64,000 nt of DNA. Origin: Sthenelais limicola. Taxonomy: Eukaryota; Annelida; Polychaeta; Phyllodocida; Sigalionidae. A program made the translations under genes and the position numbers. Shown one piece after another: positions 35,901 to 48,100 of the stretch (its first letter is position 1; each line of letters opens with the position of its first letter). The DNA is taken from assembly GCA_942159475.1 (NCBI GenBank), contig OW804095.1, positions 53,782,773 through 53,846,772 on the forward strand, read 5' to 3'. The notes beneath the pieces were generated by a model. It was not told where the DNA came from. It worked only from the letters and a program-made list of their open reading frames with translations, and made no database searches.

Positions 35901-38773
35901 ATTTACCCAGATTGTCTCATTTATACTATGGAGCATCATTACGGGATCAAACACATTCTCTGCACATGTAGTCCAGGAAAATATATTTGTTATAATTGTT
36001 ATATAGAAAAACAACATATGAAATGCCCAGGAATGCAGTATATTTGTTTTTGTTCTATCCCTCTGTGTTGCTCTGACGCAGAAGTCCCGTAGAAATCTTT
36101 GTTGCCCACTAGGGATTCTGTTTATTTAAACCTTACAGTGTACATGTATATGCGAGGTTTATCTGCTTAGTTGCTCTTGGTTATTCACTACAGTGATGTA
36201 TTATTTTGTGCAAGGCGAGATGCCGTGTTGAAAACACCACTCAGCAGGGATGAATGTTTAACGTTTAGCATTCTTCTAGATAATGTTTTTAAGGCTGCTG
36301 TGGACATCAGGAGTAATTGCATGTCTAAAACCACCTGCGGCATTATTAACAAAATTATATAAATAGAAAATGTTTATCTTGCCAGGAACAAATCAAATTT
36401 TACCCAGCGTCCAAAGGGCATCTCCAATAAGACTTTTCCACTTGTCCAATTAATAGGCCTACCCCAAAGAATCTCTTAATATGTATTCTTTTAAGCACAA
36501 GATGTATTTGATCCGTCTTTACATTTTACATTTCATTTACCAAAGAACGAATTGCTTCTAATGCACTTGTCAATTGCAATTAATAGTAGAACCTATAACA
36601 TATACGATTGAAAATGGATTGATGGTATGAATGACATAAAATGAATAAATACGACTTGTTCTTTTTTTTTTGGCGGGGGGGGGGGGGGAGGGATGTGAGG
36701 GGTCATAGTAAGGAAAGGTCGGACGGTGTGTTGTGTGTGGGGAGGAGGTGAGGGGGGGGGGGGGGCTATCCTGGGCGAGAAACCAAGAACCCGTTCACAA
36801 ATTTCAAAAACGAGTTCTGTCAATTCTTCCAGTATAATCCACGTACGGAAACACGCTATTTTATCAATGTCCTTTGATTGCCCCATAGTGAGTGATGCTT
36901 AGATGTCAGCATTCAGGTTCTAGGATTTATTGATGAAATCCTGTATCTGGTTCTGTTCATAATCGTGTGAATAGCCATTGATTCTCACCTCATTTCCATA
37001 TTTATAGGTTTCTGTGGGTCGAGTGTTAGTGAACGCTTGGTTCAATCTAAAAGCGGTGTCCTAACGTTATATTACTACCAAGGCCCGGACATCCTATGGG
37101 ATAGGAAATTTTTTAACATCACCTACACCTATGTGCATACTTTCAAGCCGAGTAAGTTTCACAAAATAACTTCCATTTATCTGTTATTTTTACATCAATT
37201 TTATGCATAGATTATCTGTGTCCGTCTAAAAGGTGCAATATGAAATTAAAGATTGCTCTTCAGTAAAGCTAATGCTAAAGTTGTATTTCTCACACATTTT
37301 ATTTATACAGTCCGCTATAGGTTATTTTGCTCAATAAAAATAACAACCATCATTGCCATCCCCATATTTTCCCATTCATGCATTTAGAATACTTGCCCGT
37401 GTATCTCCTTATTGATGGTTACATATTCTTTATTTTAACCACAGATGAAGGGATGTTGTGCAACGAGACGACAGAGTATATATGTGCCAACAAGTTGTGC
37501 ATAGCGGGCGGGCTTAAGTGCGACGGGTTTGACAATTGTGGAGACGGATCAGAGGAGCTCTTAGATGTCCACGTGTGCGGCTCCAAATATAACAGATGTA
37601 CATGTTCTTTCCACCTCATATTTCATCAGTGCCCTTTGATTGCCCCTAATTGAGGGATGCTTAGATGTCAGCATTCAGATATATCTCTTGTCCCGATAGT
37701 AAACAGATTGTGGTGGGGTTTTTTTCGCTGGAAAAAAGAATTAGGAAGTGTTTGTTCACTTTGGGGAACATGCATGTAATATAATTCATATTATTTTTAC
37801 ACCAGGAATTTATCAGCTCCATCAGTTATAAAGAACAGAAACTGTTTTGTTATGTGTGTGGCCGCGAAGTGTTTCAATGTGTATTTCCTAAGTCTTCTTC
37901 CAAAAAAATGAAAAGTATCGGGAAATAAAACTTTTTCAACAAAAAAACATTCTTTTTTAGATAACAAGAAATCGAACATTCACGACCTGTAAGTGAGAGA
38001 CATATATTAATATTACTTTATCATAATTTGTATAATCAATGTAATCTTTAACGATGAGTCTGTATGGTCCATGTTTCAGCTGATCCTGTTGTTGGAGTGA
38101 CGGTTGGCATTGTGGTGGGTGTGGTTCTGGCCTTGAGTCTTCTGGCTGCATTTACATACTGGGCACGGCGTAGAGCAGGACCCTTCTTCACTGATGCTCA
38201 ACTAGGGAATAATGAGGAGGTGAGATCTAGCTTTCTACCAGCCCTCTCAGGAAAATTACTCTATATTTGACACTTAGATGAATATGTAAATTTCTTCCGT
38301 AACAAATATTCAGGTAATTCTCCCTTCATCTTGTGTAAGTACTATTGACCAAAATTAGTCTTTTTGAACCGGATAAATTGTGAATTTAATTTAAAGGCCT
38401 TGCTCTGGAAGACCTAGAAACATTTTCCCCTGTCCTATGGCTATACAGAACTAAATCAAATATTGGCCGTAAAGGCAATGTTAAAAAAACCCGAATCATA
38501 TATGATTTTGAAAATTTGTTTCTTTCATTGAAGAATGGCGACGACGACATTCCCCCTGTGCAGGGCAGTGACTTATCCGCACCGGACCTCACACGTGACC
38601 TAATAGATCGGTCCCGACCCAGGAGTAACCAGCAGGTGGAGGAGGACCCAGGAGGGGCTGTGGCTAGTGGTAGCTCAGGAGATACACATTCTCTGAACCC
38701 AGGTCGCCCATCCAGCAAGGACTTTGATGGACCTCCTCCCTCGTACTCCTCATTGTTTCCAGATCTTGTATGA
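17923..38773 (+). CDS. CUB and LDLa domain single-pass membrane protein with PPxY tail
   Basis: Exons 17923-18151, 33920-34198, 37008-37151, 37445-37597, 38080-38219 and 38534-38773 join in phases 1,1,1,1,0 to 394 residues. A basic, Pro-rich N-terminus leads to a hydrophobic segment (GLGFLCVFLGLVVIVHG, about 38-54; signal peptide or anchor). Next come a CUB domain (about 82-215, with CGAGILRVFDG and FCGSSVS), one LDLa repeat (about 222-264, six Cys, Ca-site CDGFDNCGDGSEE), a TM helix (about 272-295) stopped by ARRR, and a 95-residue tail with PPPSY at 382-386 (NEDD4-type WW ligand) and C-terminus PDLV. The layout resembles CUB/LDLa receptors such as NETO or Drosophila Culd, but with a single CUB. 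The CUB lacks the Asp usual after the CG pair, so Ca binding there is doubtful. ATG 17923 was chosen for its strong context (GCCATGG). The weakest junction is the donor at 37597 (GAT|GTACAT). An endocytic or co-receptor role is inference. Confidence 0.8.
22662..22747. repeat. GA/GACA-rich microsatellite
   Basis: An interrupted (GA)n and (GACAGA)n tract. The antisense reading gives a Ser/Leu/Val-rich frame that is plainly repeat-derived. Confidence 0.9.
23391..23440. repeat. Pentanucleotide (ATATT)n microsatellite
   Basis: About ten uninterrupted copies of a five-base TTATA-type unit. Confidence 0.95.
24682..24835. repeat. Dispersed repeat, copy 1 (pairs with 46,150-46,352)
   Basis: Shares AGCATATATA, ATAATAAATC, CGTTGGTTTCAGTC, GAATATTGC and CACCTGTATTTAT-like blocks, in the same order, with 46,150-46,352. 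It contains a perfect 11-bp inverted repeat GAATATTGCAC/GTGCAATATTC (24756-24766 and 24784-24794). No coding potential. Confidence 0.7.
30878..31130 (-). pseudogene. LINE reverse-transcriptase C-terminal remnant
   Basis: On the minus strand 30990-30878 reads TATLWNELNPRIRN then IDSLEEFKHNQRIWLHSTL and a stop, the typical C-terminal signature of non-LTR retrotransposon ORF2 proteins. Upstream (higher coordinates) the frame appears to continue as CCKMTEHSVIF but is broken by a 23-base tandem duplication around 31,000-31,040. The 83-codon plus-strand open frame over 31,004-31,255 is probably an antisense shadow. The family assignment is by sequence style only. Confidence 0.4.
32905..33145. repeat. 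CT-rich degenerate minisatellite
   Basis: Imperfect reiteration of a CTCTCGCCTCTCACC-like unit, preceded by a GA-rich patch at 32,795-32,845. Confidence 0.6.
33262..33490. repeat. Composite repeat: 53-57 bp tandem pair plus dispersed segment
   Basis: 33262-33314 and 33315-33371 are tandem copies beginning AGATCTTAGG and ending AATGTGCCCCGT. The following segment to 33490 is, in reverse complement, homologous to 43,928-44,061 (shared CACTTGTCAATTGCA, GGGGAATGTCCTGG, CATTTGGGGAAATA, CCAGGGCAAGA). This is a dispersed family present in both orientations. Confidence 0.75.
36674..36766. repeat. G-run cluster, quadruplex-prone
   Basis: Two runs of 14 or more G (about 36,675-36,688 and 36,752-36,765) with G-rich sequence between, in the intron before the second CUB exon. 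Confidence 0.8.
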
Positions 38774-41700
38774 TCAATGTTTTGATGAACAATGTTTTGA
38801 TGTCTTCTATATTTTTGTGCGAGATCTTGTCATGATGATTTGCTACAAGAATGTTTGATTTGAGCTGCTTAAAACTAAGGTAGGTCCGCCCGGGTAAGCT
38901 CTATATATTCTCCCGAGCGATTGTTCAGGTGGATGAGCAATGTTTTAACCTTGGCCGAATGTAGAAATTTCCTACTATACAGACAGTTTCCTATACGAGG
39001 CGAGGTCGGTGCAAATAATTGATGGTTCTTGTAGCAACATAAACATTCAGTGGACCATAATGTCATTTCTGGCAAAATCTAAGGTGTATATTTTGAAATG
39101 GGTGGTATGGGAGAACAGGGATTTTTTTCCGTTGCACGCTCCTCGTGGTCATGTAGGATTAGGAATATTTATTATGAAATGAGAACTGAATCGGGTGTTG
39201 TTAACCAGATTGTATTAATGTGATCGATATTGCAGGCTTCTTCCTGATTGATTCCAGGGTTTCATTTCGAATGCAGAGTTTCCCTGCATTAACTTGAATG
39301 TTGACCTATATCTAGTTTAATTAAATAAGCTGGAGGTCGTGAGATAAATCTGAACAAAAAAAATCTAGTCATTCATTCTATCAATCACAGTCCCCGTGAG
39401 CTAAGACTCGTTTCGGCTTGTAAAATCGAGAAGAAATGAGATATTGAAGGCTATGACTCTTTAATGCATGAAGTAATACTATAAGGTGTACAGAGCCTTT
39501 TGTAAGGCATGACTTATAAGGACATCGTTTTAGGCGAGAGACTGTTGTGAAAAACATAAATTTAATGTAAGATGTCCTGTGAAGGTACTGCTATGTGATG
39601 TAATTATAGAAGCAGATACAGCATTTTATGTGCGTGCTTCTTAAATATTTCCATACTGTATAGGATATCTTTACTTATCTATATTTGTCTCAGACCCTTC
39701 TAATCGTTAGTTAATCATATTTGCGAAACTAGATTTAGTTATTTTTATTGGATATTCATCGATGGATCAAAGAGAAATTATTTTTCCAATTCGTGTGTTG
39801 ATATGAAACCAATTGTTTCCTCTTGTATATATTATATACATAGTGCATTTTACTTGGTGTTTCTCCCATGGAGTCCTATCAAAATGCCAGCCACACTGAA
39901 TGAACTTATTCTTTGAAATATATTCAACGTTGACTTCTGTCATAACTGCCCTCCGTTTATGCCCAGTAAGAGTTGCATTTGATAAAGATCCATCCTTTTG
40001 TATAAGGTAGTAACATTTGGCAATTTTACCAAATCTTCCTCCCGCTCCAGGTGCTATATTACATGCATAAAATTAATGCATTTCTCTGAAAATTCTTATG
40101 ATGGTCCAAACTGATGTGCGACTGCTATAATAGGTAAATAGCAACATATGACATGTAATTCCAGACAATTGAGGGTGGAAATAATTCCCCATCGATTTTA
40201 ATGCCTCCCAAATACTAACGATACAAATCATTACCATGTTTTGTAGTTCTTGTATATTGACATGGCTGATAACCATGCATTGATCGCATGTAGGAATGGA
40301 ATATGCTCTGAGCAACATTTCTCTCGATCCATTACATAAAATCCCAATTTCTTTGATGTCTAATTTGTTGCCTTAACCTAATACATCGAATAATTGTCTT
40401 GTTGTCGACTTCCGCCTGTGTCGTAACCAATTGTGGTACACGTCGTTTAAGATTGACCTATGTGGGAATCTGCATAGATCGGACATTTCAATGACAGATT
40501 CTTCTGCATGAATGGAAAGGTTTGTATTGGAGCATCTACTGAAAGCCTGGTAATTCCCTATTGAACTTCAAATACTCTATCGCTTCTTTCTGAAACTCCT
40601 GCTAAGGTACTTTGCAAAAATTGATTTCGTACCGAACCTTTAAATTTTCTAAAATATTAATTTGATAGCCTTCAGTACTATAGCTATAGGATGCGGTTCT
40701 TTGGAATCCATAGCGTATCAAAACGCATTTCCACCATGACGAGAGCAATAGGAGATGAGCTAAACGAATATTTGACTATGACTGTATGTTCTCGTTGTAG
40801 TGCATAAAAGCCCGAACATTTGTATAAACCAATGTCATTTGTAATTAATATGGTTAATTATTCCTCAAAATATTGCTGGACTCGTAACAAAAATCTTATA
40901 TGTGGAGGAATCGGAAGCGACTAGATGCTTAAAAAGGCTAATCTATATCTATATCTATCTATCAAATATAGATATACATACACAGTGTATGAATGGTAAT
41001 TAAGTGTGGCCTATTTGATTATTTTATGCACTTTTGCAGTGCCTGGGTATATGAGATGTTTGTAGTGGATGTAGCTTTCTTGCTATATCATGTACAGTAA
41101 CGTGGACGTATGCTGGCTATCCATGACAGATGTGGTGTCTGCATATCACCTCTGTGCCATTGTATGATATGAACTAAAATTTGTGGAAATAAAAAATAAA
41201 TACTGTAAATCAGCCAATATTATGCTTCTAGCCTTCAAGTTTATCTTACCCTTGGTTCATGTTTATTCTACTACAACCATGGAAATATTGATGATGTTTT
41301 CAGCGAGAAAATATACTTAATATTGATTTCAATTCTGTAGACCCATTATTTGTATTGGTTGCTAATTTTTGCACTGGCCTTTAAAATACATATATAACGG
41401 AATAATGAGGAGTAAAGAAATCTTACTTGTTGGAAGTAAATATTTGCGACAAGTAAGACTCATTATTAGTAAAAGCATTTATGCTTTATTTATGGGGGAG
41501 GCGATCTGTAGTATAAGTAGTAAACCATATACTACCCAAATCCAAGGCCGAGAGACGTAGGATACTGCCTACTATGCAACGCCCAGTCTGCCACTAACCA
41601 ACAACATAAGTCTCGTTGCACTCGCCAACAGGTGAGACACAATTTGCCCACTCACCCCAACAACTCTATCTAAATACAATTTATAAAGGATGCTCCCTTA

Positions 41701-42150
41701 TCCTAGAGACTTTAACCTGGCGACAAAAAAAAAGAAAAAAAAGACCTGATCATAGAAGCTTAGTTTCAAAATAAAAGTTTTAAATTGCCTCTCCCTTTTA
41801 TGGCTTTTATTTGACCCCATTATATTAAGACAGCTATAAACCTCCTATATAGTTTATATGAATATGATCATATTTAAGTATGGTTTAATAATTTGTGAAC
41901 AGTTAAAATACCAATAACTCATACTCTGCCAATACTAGCATGCCGTTGGAAACAATATCATACTGTCTGTTTTTTCAATATCGATCTGCCAGCATGGAAA
42001 CAATCTGATTGTCTTGGGAGTCATCATGCATAAATGCAACCATTTATAAAGGATGACTTCCACGATTTACGGTCAACATCTGGTGCATAATAGAGCGAAT
42101 AACCTGCACGTGAACAAAAGCAGTCCGATACCAGTAGGGAAGATGGCCGA
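38774..42150. other. Spacer between two convergent genes
   Basis: Holds the 3' UTR of the CUB/LDLa gene, whose end is unknown; AATAAA hexamers occur at 41,188-41,200. From the other side it holds the 3' UTR of the minus-strand alpha-galactosidase. No coding exon was recognised. A short TATC-type simple repeat lies near 40,945-40,975. Confidence 0.5.
41806..41811 (-). terminator. Candidate polyadenylation signal (minus-strand alpha-galactosidase)
   Basis: TTTATT on the plus strand, i.e. AATAAA on the minus strand, about 340 bases beyond the stop codon. A second candidate lies near 41,486. Confidence 0.35.
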
Positions 42151-45100
42151 TCATAAAACATCCATTCTCCGAATTAATGGTTTTCTCATTCTACCATCTT
42201 CGTTCCTAAAATCGGACTTGGTCGCTGGGATTGCTTTGAACAACATGATACCAGTGGGATTCACTCTGCAAGTGATATTTTGTCCTGGTTTTAAAAAGTC
42301 GTAGACACCCCCATCAAAGACCTCGGTGATGTTATATCCATCTTTATCCTCTAGGTCTAAGGTTGCAATTGGTATAGTAACGAGTCTTGGATACCCTTCC
42401 TCTCTCATGTTAACTACGGCTATAGCCATTGATCCGTGTGGGACGACAGGACGAGTCCAGACCTGTGTCATGCCGTTGTCCATCTACAGGAATACATAAG
42501 GGTCTTAATAACATGCACGAAATGTGCTTTCTTACGCACGCGGTTGTCACACTATCTCACATGTCCTTTATGGTTCTTTGCGGGTTACACGCACGTCTAG
42601 ATTACTCTTATAAACAGTAACATCTTGCTATATTAAAATCTAAACCACAAACATTTCCACAGAGCCATATCAGTTCAAACTTTTATCGCAATTATATTCT
42701 TCTGCAGATTTTAAAGAAAGTATTTCGTCATCTAGAATATGTAAGCCAATTTTGACTCCCCTTGCTTTAGAAGCGTGGTGGTAATCGATACATTGATCCA
42801 ACCAAGGTAAGTAATTATCCCAATCCTTAAATAGATTTCCAATATCAGGCGTTAAATCTACTTGCGCAAGGACAGCCTGCTTTTATTTTATCAAGAATCA
42901 AAGGAAGCTACAAATCAGAGGTATAATAAGCATATACAATGTTGGTTTCGAGAATACTTACGTTAAGAACGCGTTTAGCCCCAATACCCAATGGATCCTG
43001 GTTAATAGCGAGTACCCGCTTGTTGAGCAGTAGGTCACGTGACCTTGAGCGAATTGTCCTCAGATCCACGGACATAAGGAGTGGTGATGCAAACATGCTC
43101 CAGAGTCCAAACTGTACTCTCTCCTGGTCTTCACTTAATCCAAAATTGCCAACAACTAGCTGCGGGAATGAGATTGCAGGAAATTGTAATTTTAGTTACT
43201 AGTGTTGGTGGTAAATAATTGAAGCTGCACTACGAGCTAAATCGACCACAACTTCTTTAGCAATCCTTAGCAATGGGGGTTGAGAAATTTAAATATACTA
43301 TAGAAAAAACTGGAGAACAATATAGAGCATTATGGAGCCATACATATACGGTACATGCATGTGCTAAATGGTATCACACACAATCGTGTATACGTTTATA
43401 AGGATGGCTTTCAGATGGGTAGGAACTGGAGACAACAGTTTGAAGTTTTTCTTTTGATCAAAATTATCTGAGAATGTAGCTTTAAAGAATCTAAGTATCA
43501 AATATAATATAGGATGTCCTACCCATTCAAAACCAAAGCCAGAGACTGATACCAATATCAAACAATGTGATATTGACTCTGAAGGAGTGAATTATAATAA
43601 CTTAGTGGCACTGTACCATATCAGCATCATTCCAAGCTCCTGGACCTGCAACGGCCGAGAAATTCCCAGGGTTGTCCCCATACCAACCGATAATGGACGT
43701 TAAGCTCTGCCAGCTATCGTAGATATCCCCATACACCCTCCATGAATTACAGGTCTCAGCCACTTGAGTATAATTTGGCTGCAAGGGATGTCAGTGACAA
43801 ATGATGTGCCCTGTGCGGAATCTCATTTATAGGTTAGCTTACAATGTACAATTTGATATAGGTGATTTTTCTCTGGGCCAGATCGTGTGCTGTTGTCCTA
43901 TTCTTCGGTGAAGTATTTCTACTTAATCCACTTGTCAATTGCAACTCCCACCCCCGGGGATATAATGGGGAATGTCCTGGGCATTTGGGGAAATATTGTG
44001 AAATCCCTGACCACCCAGGGCAAGAAATCTGTGTAAATCCCCGCCCCCGACATTTTTCGGTGGACATTTTAAAAAACCCAACTATATTGGTATTGCAACT
44101 AAACACTATATAAACCCTGGCGGACATTCCCACCCTAGGACCTCCATTTAATACTGCGGTTAACTAAGGGAAACTTAGGTGGTGGCATATTGGGAGACCC
44201 CTCTATTATCCCGCATTATCCCCGGGGTGGAATACCCCGACTTCGACTTGGGATTACCCACAAAACAATGCACCAGCAACCCTTCAATGTCGGTCATTAA
44301 TCCTATATGAAGTAGCCCTGCCCCCCCCCCCCCCCCCCCCACCCCCCTCGAGAATTAATAGTAGGCTACACCACATAAACTGTATCAATCTGTCTGAACG
44401 ACATGTTATGGGATCATCGGAGGGAAAAAAGTTGTATTAGGACTCTATGAATTAACGGACTGAATGTAAGTACGAAGAATTAGACATGTTTATAGACGCA
44501 CGTGCGCCATGGTACGTGGTGGTGTGTTTTAAGAATAATATTCTCTTATGATGAAAGATTCCGTAATAATGATATTGGAAGTAGAGATGAGCATTGATAT
44601 TTCGTCAGCTACCTCTCACTATTCTTCTTTCTTATTATATCTCGATGTAATTCAGTATTCCCCAGTCTGCTTCAATATGCCATAGCCTCCTAGCTGTTCT
44701 TCAATGTATACCCCATCAACCAACGGCGATAGGGGGTGTCATTAGCGACATCTTTAGGGCTCTCCCCACACCATTCTTTCACCCTTTTTTTCAAATCAGT
44801 TTTTATTCAGGATAGCCTGCCATCTTCTTCACTCAGTCTGCCTCGACTGCAGCACACAGGTCACAAATTCCCCCACACACAGGTCATAAATTCCCACCCA
44901 ACCCGCACCATTACATCAATACATTTATTACTTAAACATATTCGTATCTTCTATTATCTCTCTTTAATAATAATCTAAATTTCTCACTATAAATTTACTT
45001 TAATTATATAATCAAAACATTGATTAATTGGTATAACTTAATTCAGTAATTGATTAATTACATCCTTTTATTAATTTTATTTCTCTCTAATTTTATATGA

Positions 45101-48100
45101 ATACAAATATGTAATACTCCAGCCTCGCCACCCTCTTCTGCCCTGTGACACTGTGTGGTCGCTAATGATTATATTATATCCTGTAAAGCGATACCCGCGT
45201 GAACTATGCGATAGGAAAAGCTAGGAAACCTACACTTCAGTCGCTAGCATTATTTCAAGAGTAAAAAATGATTTCTTTGGAAAATGTCATGCCCTTGAAT
45301 GGTGGATAAACTCCTAACATCCTGAACTATTCAACCTGTTACAGTATCAAATAGGTGAAGAGCTACTGTAGAATCTTGTTAAAAAATAGTTTAGACTCTA
45401 CGAACACTAAAGCCTCGATGGTCAGCAAAGAGAACGGCCATTAATCTTGCCACCTGCCTGGAGATAAGCGGCTAGCTTGAGTTCTTATCTGGGGGAGGAA
45501 AGGGACGGGTAGGATGGGGCGGGACATAGTAGGAGGGAGGGGGAAGGGGGCGGGGTGGAGAAATGACCAGGCACGGTAGGGAGGAAAGGGGGGGGGGGCG
45601 AAGGAATAACCAGACACGGCTAGCTAATCAGTCATCTCTAGGTTATGCTCAGGTATTGGATATGCATATTAATTAATATTTTGTCATAATTAGTATTCAT
45701 CTTGTGTATTGATTGGACTCTTGATTTTTCCGGGTCAATTTTAATATCGCTCATTGTTTTATCTTTGTGCTCCTATCAGAGTAAATGATTAATTATGATT
45801 ATGAATAACTAATTGGAGTTCGGATATAAAAAGACATGTGAAGGAATAAAGGATGAGGCTTCTTTTTGACTGATCAAAATACAAGCAAATCGTTGTGTTT
45901 TCGCTTCAAAAGCCTTTTTTCCAACTGAAAGCTTCGATATCCATGTTGGAGCCCTGACTAAACTATTCTCTCAATATTTAGCCCCATTTTTTAATATTTA
46001 TTATACACACATTGCTCTAAAACAACGTATCTAGAGAGAGTGTATGCATAGTACGTATTTCACCAGTGAGTTATGTAGGGTTGTCATGGCAACCAATCTG
46101 TTTATTTGTACTATGATTACCGCTGAAATTCAAGTTTTATGGCTCATTTTTTTCTATTTTCATGATTGAAAGCATATATAATAAATCTGTTAACTGACAC
46201 GTTGGTTTCAGTCTCTTAGAATATTGCGATCGTTGCTATACAACTCACTTTCTTTTCCTTTTTTAAAATTACAAAATAGGCCCTACATTTATTATTTAAA
46301 CGTTTTTATCATGCAATATTCATACCCGTTAGTTCACCTGTATTTATATTATGCTCTTTAAAACAACAAAGGATGAGCCTGGGGCCAAAAATGTAACTGT
46401 CATTTATGAACTTGTTTTTTTGGTGTGAAATAATGAACCGTTGGACTCCATTAAATAACAGTATTTAGCCCCAGACTCCTTCTCTACCTTAATTGTCAGG
46501 CATGCGCTAACGACACGGAGCACGGGTAGGCCTACACTCTGTTTAACACCTACTTAGATTAAACATCAAAGCGACCCAATGGTAACCCTACGGCGAGCCG
46601 CTTCAAGTAGATCTCAAATAGAGTGTACACATGGATAGACTTTTTAGATAGGATTTGATGACTAGAAAATAATGAGTCGCTCACCTTGACCCCCTTAGCT
46701 CGCTCATATAGTGGCCATTCACAGGAATACAGAATGTGCCGACCCGTTTTATTCAGTGCTGACGCCATTGCAGGATAACCTAAAATAAAGAGACTGAGTT
46801 ATAGTGTAAGACCAAGTAAACTCAAAGTAGAATGTGTATCTGTCATACGCCTGATGAACTGATATTTGGGAAATGCGTTACGTTTTCTGACTTCTTTTTG
46901 ACACTAAGATATACCCGACTTGTGGAAGTGTTTTTTTGACAATTATTGTGGACAAACCTGCAGCATTTAGCGATGGATTGAAAACGAGCAAATGTAAATG
47001 TGATTGAGAATGTTGATATATGGAATCAAATGGGAATTTGATGAACGGGAAAGAACCCACCATAGTGATAGTAAGACTCGTCTGCATTGCAACCATCAAA
47101 TTTAATCATGTCAATGCCCCAGGCGGCATATGTCTGAGCATCCTGGTTGATGTGCCCCTGAGATCCCGGAAATCCTGCACATGTATGTCGACCTACGTCT
47201 TCATACAGACCCAGCTTCAGGCCCTTGGCGTGAACCTATCATCAGCATTTACACGAAAGCAGTTTTAGATACCAAGACCAAGATAGATGTAGCTTTAGGG
47301 GTTATGATAGATTCATGAAATAACAAAGATTCTTAATAATACCATATGCTATATTATTGAAACGACACCTGTATGAAATTTACCATCACTAAAATTATGA
47401 TATAGGATGATGAAAGGCACCGAAAGATTAGTGTTGGCAAACTAACTTTAACGATATTAGTTCATTTCAAATAGGTTTCCAAAACTGATAAAATCCATAT
47501 AGGACCCTCATCAACGATGATGATTAACATACATAATCTGCAAGAGCTTTCATTCCCGACGGAAACCGTTTCGGATCAGGAATGAGATTGCCATTCTTGT
47601 CTCTCTGATTTGCCGGCCAGCAGTCATCCAATGTAATGTATTTATACCCCGACTCCCTGTATCCATGGCTTGCCATGACATCTGCCATCTGCATAACAAG
47701 TCGTTCGCTATTTTGGAGAATACATGTTTGATATTAATATGACCTATACTGCAATACAAGAGACAATTGAGTGTATAATATATTCGAAAGTAGTTATACG
47801 GAATGTCCTGGAAATGGGTTACTTACTTCATTGTAAGTGGAAGATGGATGAACAGAAATTAACTCTATATTTGCAAAGAATGGAAACTATTAATTAGATC
47901 TCGAAGGTTTATTTTCTGAAATTTATTTAACTTCGTGCTTTCTATATACATTTATGGTTTAATGGCTATGTTCTGACCTTTTTTCTATAAACTAAAGAAT
48001 GTTGTTTGTTATAACACTTGCAAAAATACATTTGTATTCTATTGACCAAAAAATAACAATTCACTTTGTTATGGATCAATACAAGAAATAAGAAAGTCTT

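Larger units (their letters stand above)
43779..46684. other. Intron 4 of alpha-galactosidase copy A
   Basis: 2.9 kb holding a dispersed repeat (43,928-44,061), a C-run (about 44,321-44,341), a G-rich tract (45,491-45,600) and another dispersed repeat (46,150-46,352). The open frames at 43,834-44,133 (minus) and 43,862-44,113 (plus) both overlie the first repeat and are not genes. Confidence 0.7.

Noticed and set aside
37961..37989. Possible 28-base micro-exon between the LDLa and TM exons (acceptor TTTTTTTAG, donor CCT|GTAAGT)
   Set aside because: Including it requires a phase-0 end for the LDLa exon, and no donor is available there without losing the last LDLa cysteine. Direct joining of 37597 to 38080 keeps the frame.
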